64,000 nucleotides of DNA from Gerris lacustris (lineage: Eukaryota; Arthropoda; Insecta; Hemiptera; Gerridae), in assembly GCA_951217055.1 (NCBI GenBank), contig OX578280.1:13183394-13247393 (forward strand), read 5' to 3'. The stretch's first letter is position 1. Each line of letters opens with the position of its first letter. Below the pieces are notes generated by a model that saw only the letters and a list, made by a program, of their open reading frames with translations, was not told the DNA's origin and did not search any database. Below are positions 57,717-64,000 of the stretch, in pieces. Made by a program: the position numbers and the translations under genes.

Positions 57717-57721
57717 TACTC

Positions 57722-58984
57722 GTTAATACAAAAGATGTATAGACAGAATTTGGTAACAAAGGTATCAAACATTGAATGTTTACACTGAGACATCACACAA
57801 ACCAAAGGTAAATAAACCCACTAAATGATCACAGAGTCTTGTAGACTTTAGAGTAACTACAAACACAAGCTATTTATTTGTACGCCGTTTAGAGCCAATT
57901 ATAGAAATCGATTTAAAACTTGCTAAAGCATTTTCTATATACAAATCTTACTAAATTTAACAAGGAGAAAGTTTCATTAAAAATAATTACCGGATTTAAA
58001 AGATGTTCCAAATCCACTTGGGTATTACTCAACTCGAAAGGGTTTCCTTTGTGAAGTATTATAGGGAAAATTAAATTTGAAAGGGATAATCTGTTCTACA
58101 AATATTTATGGTACTTACTTTGTAATAATATAATTGTTTTACAACGTACAATGGTACAATGTACAATGGTTATAATTACGTACCTAAAAAGACGAACAGC
58201 ATATGTTTTCACAATTAATATTAACTTTTGACAGCGTGGGAAATCGAAAAAATGTGGAGGGGAGCCAATGAGAGCACTGAATTTTGAATTCGTGAAGGTC
58301 GAGCCAACTAGGCAAATAAAAATGTCACTGGCCCCACCCCTCCCACAGCCCTAGTGGCTTTATTATTTTCCTAATATAGGTAGGCCAATCTGAGTGTCAA
58401 AAGTTAATAGTAATTGTAAAATGAGTTTAGTAATAATAGAGAGTTAATAGATGGTAACTCCAAATGAATGCTAGAAGCAGCTAACCGTACATAATTCCTA
58501 TACTTGAATAATAGATCATAAAATTACCTTTCATAGAGATATTGTAATGAAGAAATTATCACAAAACCTCGATCAAAACAAATAAATTATATCTATAAAT
58601 ATATTGGCCAAATATGCTTTCAAAACACACAAATGGTCCGTAGACAATTTAACAGGTCGAGTTCGTTAACCAGCGTAATTAGCCAGCGTATTAATATAGC
58701 CCCCATTTAAAAAAAAAAAAAAAAAAAAAATGGTAAAAGTTGATTATAAAATAACTGGCCAACCTTGGTGATTGGTGGATGGGGGTAAAATTAATTACTG
58801 ATGTGCCATCAATTTATTTTATTTTATATTATGTATATTTATTTTTCATTCCGAAATCTACAATCTTGCTATTTGCAATAAATTTGATTATTATCATTTA
58901 TACATATAATCGAATAGTGTCTCTATGAAAACTCAAAATGATTTGTTATTGCTAAGCTAAGACAACCACATTTATTCGTTAGTT
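57722..58984. other. AT-rich DNA without recognised features
   Basis: Right flank of the BEL insertion. No gene recognised; an A-run lies at about 58,709-58,730. Confidence 0.4.
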
Positions 58985-59535
58985 GGTAGGAAATAGGACT
59001 GTATTCTACCTACCCGGCCTATTAATATAAAATATATCTCTTCCCCACTCAAAAACGTCTGCTGGTATCTGGTTAAATTTTACATGCCTGTTTCAATTGT
59101 ACTTTAGAAGATGTGTAAGAAGTTATATTAAAATCGTTTCTTTAGAACGTAAGATATCGGTAAAAACGCGTTGTTTTCTTTTTTTAAACGTTTAAATCCG
59201 CTTTAATAAATTTAGCGATCTTTATCACTTCATAGCGGTGTTCGTTTTACTAAAAAAAAATTATTTCTAAAAGTTGTTTGTCTCATTAAAAAGATGATTT
59301 TAGAATTTGAAGCTTACGTTTACTCGAGCGTTGCGCGCGAACGATTGGGCTGATGACGTTGTCTAACGAACTCGACCTGAGCATTGGTAAAATGAACATG
59401 TTTACCAAATTTCATCAAAATCGGTCAACTTTTACTCAAGTTATCGTCATCGGTCGATTTTATGACGGTCGGTTTTGTGACGGCCTTTTTTTCGGATTCA
59501 CTCCCCCGGGCTCAAGACGCTGTAAAGTGACATAA
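58985..59535 (+). repeat. Family A repeat, long form
   Basis: Runs from TAGTTGGTAGGAAATAGGAC through TTTTACATGCCTGTTTCAAT, CACTTCATAGCGGTG and ACTCAAGTTATCGTCATCGG to CCCGGGCTCAAGACGCTGTA. The mirror of the 17-kb copy. Confidence 0.65.
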
Positions 59536-60345
59536 GAAACTTCGGTAAAAACGTAACGGAATATAAGTATTCATTCTACAATATAAGACAAATCTACCAG
59601 ATAGGAAAAAATAACATAGAAGAAATTATTAAATGATTTATAGGTAAACTTTAAAAAATAAAAAAAAGGCAGGAAGATTTATTAAAACAATTCAGAACAC
59701 TAACTTCAGTCGAAACTGCTAAGTTTTCTCAATTGTTAGGAAAGCCTCAGGTTTACAGTTTTTATATATTTTCATCTTTTTCATTGATTTATTTATCCTA
59801 CTGAAGGGGAGGGGCCACATTAAATGCAGCTTAAAAAATAACTTTAAAATAATAGCTTTGTCTCTGTAATAACAGCTTGTTGTTTACTGTTGTGATTATT
59901 TTATATTATTTTTATGATAAGCTTATGAAGAGGTATTTTCACTTCAATATAATATTGATTATTAGAATCGGAGAGTCGATGAAATTATTAAAGAAAGATT
60001 TACATTTATTTTATTTTTTCGTTCCTCTCGATAAAACAAAAGAGGAAAAAATAATAGAAATAAACAAAAGACACGATTGAATAATTGTAATAAATACAAG
60101 TGGACTGAAGGTTCTTTTATTTTTCAAGTTATTTTAACCTCTGACAAATACTAAATGTTTATTGTATTATATTATTTGTCACTGAGTATTTGAAGTTCAA
60201 AGTTTCGCTTCCACTACTAGAAGCATCGAGATAAACTGTAATTTTATTGTTATTGTAACCTTATTGTTGAATTGTGAAGATGCTTCCAGATATGAAAGCG
60301 AAACGTTGAACTAATAGGATGAGCCAACCCGCGGAACATACCTAA
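59536..60345. other. AT-rich DNA without recognised features
   Basis: No gene or repeat boundary recognised. The frame at 59,877-60,080 has no family resemblance. Confidence 0.4.
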
Positions 60346-60347
60346 AA

Positions 60348-60880
60348 ATACTCTGCCAATTGGCACATAGCATTCTAACGTCCTATTTCGTATACTTTGA
60401 TAATTTTGTGCTTTTACAGTCCATTATTGTCAAATTAATTTCATATTCTCCCCGATTTTTTTAAAACTCTCAAAATTGTTTTTTTTTATTTTTTTACATG
60501 AATTAAAGTATCAATTTAGCAATATTAAAAGAGCACAGATGGTTGAAATTAATCTGGGGCCATCTGCAGACTGCTTTTGACAAACCATCCAAATTTCATA
60601 AAAATCAGATGAGTACTTTTGAAGATATAGGAGAAAATAAATGTATGTTTGTGCGGATGTGGAAGAGAAACAAATGGGCGCATATGGTTGATACCTCTAT
60701 GGGACCATCAATAGACTAATTATGACATACCATCCAAATTTCATTAAAATCGGACGAGTAGTTTTTATGATATGTTGGTTAGCAAAAATTTAGTGACAAA
60801 CGACCGGCAGACAGACACAGAATTAAAAATGCTCCCTGATATTTGAAACGGATATCTGTCTTGGATTTTTTATAAGGCAC
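60348..60880 (+). repeat. Family B repeat
   Basis: Left end ACTCTGCCAATTGGCACATA (a few bases shorter than usual), middle GATATGTTGGTTAGCAAAAA and right part GAAACGGATATCTGTCTTGG. Confidence 0.65.
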
Positions 60881-61037
60881 TCATGACTGATATTGACCTT
60901 TTGCCAAATCGGTTGTGCCTTAATAAAGACATAGTGGAGAGACAGTCTTCACTTCTTTACCTCAGTCGCATGCAGTCTCAATTTTACAAGACAAGTTTCA
61001 AAGGGTGTTAGGCTTGGTTAGTAAGTTTTATAATCTA

Positions 61038-62632
61038 CTAGCTGGGTACCCGTGCTTCGCCACGGAGTGTTATTATAATTTGATATCTTATTATAATATA
61101 TCTTATTATAATTGATATCTAGATTCTATCCCTCCCACTTATTTCTATACCCCTCCTCTTTGATAAGCTAATTTTCAAATATCCTAAATCCCCCCCCCCC
61201 CCCCCCAAATTAAAATATGACAAAACTATACATAAGAACAATTACTGTACTCTTAAAGAGCTTTTGCATCATGAAGGGTATTCATTACATTGACCCAGAA
61301 TTCATTACTTGTACCGTAACCCTGTGTACCAAATTTAAATCTCGAAAGTTCGTGCAGGCAGTAATTTCCCCCTTCCTTTGAAGGTCAAGTGTGCAAATTT
61401 TGTATATGGAACATATACGTTGATTTTTATATATATCGCTATAAATTTCCATTTAAAAATTCTAAAATAAAAATTTACATAAGAATTACTTTTATCTTAA
61501 AGTGCATTTCAACGATATGCATTATGAAGGGTATCCATTACTTTGACATTTACCCCGTACCCCTTTGTACCAAAATTTAAATTTCGAAAATTCATGTAGA
61601 CAGTGACCTCCCCCTTGCTTTGAAGTAAAAGTGTGTAAATATTCATCGAATTGGGATAAAACTGCATATTTGTATAAAAGACACTCTAATACAGACACTT
61701 TTCTTTTTATATAAGATATAGCTATATTTTTCCATTTTACCCCCTCCTAAATGAAAATATGACAAAACTGTATATAACAACAAATAATGTAATCTTAAAG
61801 AGCTTTTTATCGATATGTATCACGGTATTCATTTTCTTTGACCCCGTATTCATTACTTGTACCCCGTTCCCTGTGTAACAAAATTTAAATTTCGTAATCT
61901 CATGAAGGCAATTACTTTCACCTTGTTTTGAATTAAAAGTGTGTAAATATTCATCAAAATGGGATAAAACTGTAAATTTGTATAAAAGACATACCCTGTT
62001 ATACAGACACTTCTTTTTAATAAGATATATCTATATTTTTCCATTTTACCCCCCTCCTAAAATATGAACTGTATATAACAACAATTACTGTACTTTTAAA
62101 GAGCTTTTCAACGATATACATCATGAAGGGTATTCATTACTTTGACCCCGTATTCATTACTTGTACCCCGTACCCGTGTGTACCAAAATGTAAATTTAGA
62201 AAATTCATGTAGCCAGTGTTTTCCCTCCTGCTTTGAAGATCAAGTGTGCAAATTTTCATCGAGATCGGCTAAAACTGTAGATTTGTATAAAAAACAAATA
62301 AGATATAGCTATATTTTTCTATTTTACCCCCCTCCTAAATGAAAATATGACAAAAGTGTACATAACAACAATTACTGTACCCTTAAAGAGCTTTTCAACG
62401 ATATGCATCATGAAGGGTATTCATTACTTTGACCCCGTATTTATTACTTGTACCCCGTACCCCTGTGTACCAAAATTGAAATTTCGAAAATTCATGTAGA
62501 CCTTGATTGTTTCCTTGCTTTGAAGGTCAAGTGTGCAAATTTTCATCGAGATCGGACTAAAACTGTAGATTTGTATAAAGAACAAACACACACACACACA
62601 CACACACATACGTTGACTTTTATATATATAGA
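61038..62632 (-). mobile_element. Helitron-type non-autonomous element (family D), complete copy
   Basis: On the minus strand it starts TCTATATATATAAAAGTCAA (5' TC at 62,632, preceded by A) and ends with a CCGTGGCGAAGCACGG hairpin, GTACCCAG and CTAG (61,038), followed by T. These are the Helitron hallmarks: 5' TC, 3' hairpin plus CTAG, insertion between A and T, no inverted ends. The body has about five subunits of 245-300 bp, each with CTTAAAGAGCTTTTCAACGA and TGTACCCCGTACCC, and an AC microsatellite near the 5' end. No Rep/helicase gene is present. Confidence 0.75.
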
Positions 62633-62689
62633 TTTGATACTTTTAGTCTTTCGCAGTTAGATTTATCATTAGATTCTAATTTTTACTTT

Positions 62690-63160
62690 CCCATATAAAG
62701 AGAAAAATCGATTCTTGAGATTTTAATGGATTTACACGTTTTGAGGTCCCTTGAGTCCAAAGAGTGGTTTTTAAAAAATGTCTTTCTGTCGTCGACGCGT
62801 GGAGCCTAAACTACTGGGCCGATTTTGACGAAATTTGGTATGTATGTTCAGAAATATCATAACCCGAGGCGAAAACGGGAAATGAAATTTAGCTCCAAAT
62901 TTGGATGCACTAACCCCCCAAAACTTTGAAAAAAGTTTTCTTGAAAACTGTTTCAAGTCTTTTTTTTTAAAAAAAAGACATTTTTGAAATGGTTCCGACG
63001 ATTTTGATTAAAAAATTCTAAAACGTAGTCTATTTAAACATGCATTTAACGATATAAGCCGTTTTCTCGGGAAAATATAGTACCTGAGAAAATTGCTTTA
63101 AACACGGACAGAGAGAGAGGACGAGTTCGATTCCCCACCGAGGAGAAGTTATTTATATGA
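62690..63160 (+). repeat. Family K repeat, copy 3, with tRNA-like B box
   Basis: From CCCATATAAAGAGAAAAATC through GATTTACACGTTTTGAGGTC and AACGATATAAGCCGTTTTCT to AGTTCGATTCC (63,124-63,134) and CCCACCGAGGAG. The B-box-like segment differs by one base from GGTTCGANTCC. The second inverted arm seen in the 33.9-kb copy is not evident. Confidence 0.6.
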
Positions 63161-63649
63161 AATGTTCAATAATAATTAAATGTACCTACACACGAAAACA
63201 ACTTAATGGAAAACACTATGGGCTAAGTAATTATGAACTCGTATATGAGAACGTTTGTCTTGGACCCAATTTTTCAGATCAAGACCACGGCTTAAGATAT
63301 ACATAAAGACCGATTTTTCGTTTTAACTAGTAGAAGAAAATGGTAGCCATTCTTGTTAATAACCTTACAGAAGGAAATATATTACTCCAAAACGTCGTTA
63401 AATTCACAATTTGTATTTATAATCCTGACTGGTCAAGATAAAAGTCTTGACGACAATTAAAGACACTTATTTACTTTAGCGCACCCCCCCCCCCCCCCCC
63501 TTCTAAACAATAGTCTGCCCTATACAAAAGTCTCAAAGGTTTGTGTGTTTGTCTCCCCAAGAAATTAAGACTCCTGGGTTTCTTAGGTCCTCAGTTTTAT
63601 TACTCTATTTTAAAATTGAGTCTTATCAAGTGCAAGGCTAATTCTTATA
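63161..63649. other. Unassigned DNA with a C-run
   Basis: No gene recognised. A run of C residues lies at about 63,485-63,500. Confidence 0.4.
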
Positions 63650-64000
63650 CAGGGTGGTCCCAAAGTCTCTCCCCCCCCCCCCCCCCTCTTAACTTTTGAA
63701 CGGTTTGAGATAAATTAATGAAACTTGGGGGATCTCTACCATGCAAAGGGAAGTTTGTTTTCATGCAATCACCAACTAGGGGCAACCGCCCACTTTGCCC
63801 CCAGGCTGCCCATCTTCAAAATTTCAAATTGGAGTGTATATTTTTGATAGCATATTTGGATTCCACGGTTAGAAATAATATACTTTTACCTGAAACTTTT
63901 TTTTCTATTTCCAATATTTTGCCCTCTATAGGGGGGCAAAGATAGCAAAATAACCCTTTCGATAATACGTTGTAAAATCTAAACGGTTAGAGATAAATTA
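63650..64000 (+). repeat. Left end of a transposon-like repeat, running off the window
   Basis: Starts CAGGGTGGTCCCAAAGTCTC, similar in form to the CAGGGTGTGGC terminus at 10,267. ACGGTTTGAGATAAATTA (about 63,700) is echoed by ACGGTTAGAGATAAATTA at the window edge, so it may hold an internal repeat. The 75-codon frame has no recognised domain. Confidence 0.45.

Larger units (their letters stand above)
47346..57721 (+). mobile_element. Composite BEL/Pao retrotransposon insertion with a single 5-bp target duplication
   Basis: TACTC at 47,346-47,350 and 57,717-57,721 flanks the structure: LTR1 fragment, 3' part of pol, LTR2, complete internal region, LTR3. BEL/Pao integrases typically make short duplications of about 5 bp. 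LTR2 and LTR3 have no separate duplications (GGTTA on the left of LTR2 is the element's own end). So the three LTRs entered as, or grew from, one insertion. LTR2 to LTR3 spacing is 7,532 bp, while LTR1 to LTR2 is 1,776 bp, so 5,756 bp are missing from the first unit. Confidence 0.9.

Overview
This window looks like a gene-poor, strongly AT-rich stretch of a metazoan genome, most likely an arthropod. The reasons are a BEL/Pao LTR retrotransposon (a metazoan clade), a Copia remnant whose primer site matches the half-tRNA priming known from Drosophila copia, a Jockey/R1-like LINE fragment, Helitron-type elements, and many short non-autonomous elements with TTAA, hAT-like or foldback ends. No species can be named from the sequence alone. 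I found no host protein-coding gene, tRNA, rRNA or CRISPR array that I can defend. One short reading frame (about 22.6-22.8 kb) is kept only as a weak candidate.

Layout. 0-6.3 kb: interrupted repeat copies, a TTAA-flanked MITE, TA arrays, a hAT-like element and a frameshifted LINE RNase H tail. 6.8-12 kb: two Helitron-type copies, the second carrying two nested elements. 12-25 kb: copies of several interspersed families (called A, B, C, F, K and M here), a 53-bp satellite and two TTAA MITEs, separated by plain AT-rich DNA. 25.9-28.7 kb: a three-deep nest (hAT-type element, then family B, then a foldback element with a 288-bp tandem array). 30-35 kb: a further TTAA MITE, a disrupted foldback element and a long-inverted-repeat family with a tRNA-like B box. 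35-36 kb: a deleted Copia element followed by a long TA array. 36-46 kb: more copies of families A, B and C, a 603-bp tandem duplication, an element ending in a Helitron-like hairpin plus CTAG, and a 79-bp satellite.

47.35-57.72 kb holds the main coding feature: a BEL/Pao retrotransposon with a single intact 1,780-residue gag-protease-RT-RNaseH-integrase frame between two 1,058-bp LTRs. A third, truncated LTR plus the last 1,526 bp of the internal region sit directly upstream. One 5-bp target duplication (TACTC) flanks the whole LTR-fragment-LTR-internal-LTR composite. The best explanation is a single insertion that became tandem by LTR recombination and then lost 5,756 bp in the first unit. 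The deletion left an intact integrase-only frame just behind LTR sequence.

58-64 kb returns to family A and B copies, a complete Helitron-type element on the minus strand (61,038-62,632), a family K copy and the left end of a transposon-like repeat that runs off the window.

Family letters A to M are local labels. Copy limits were set by eye-alignment between copies in this window and can be off by tens of bases unless terminal repeats or target duplications fix them.
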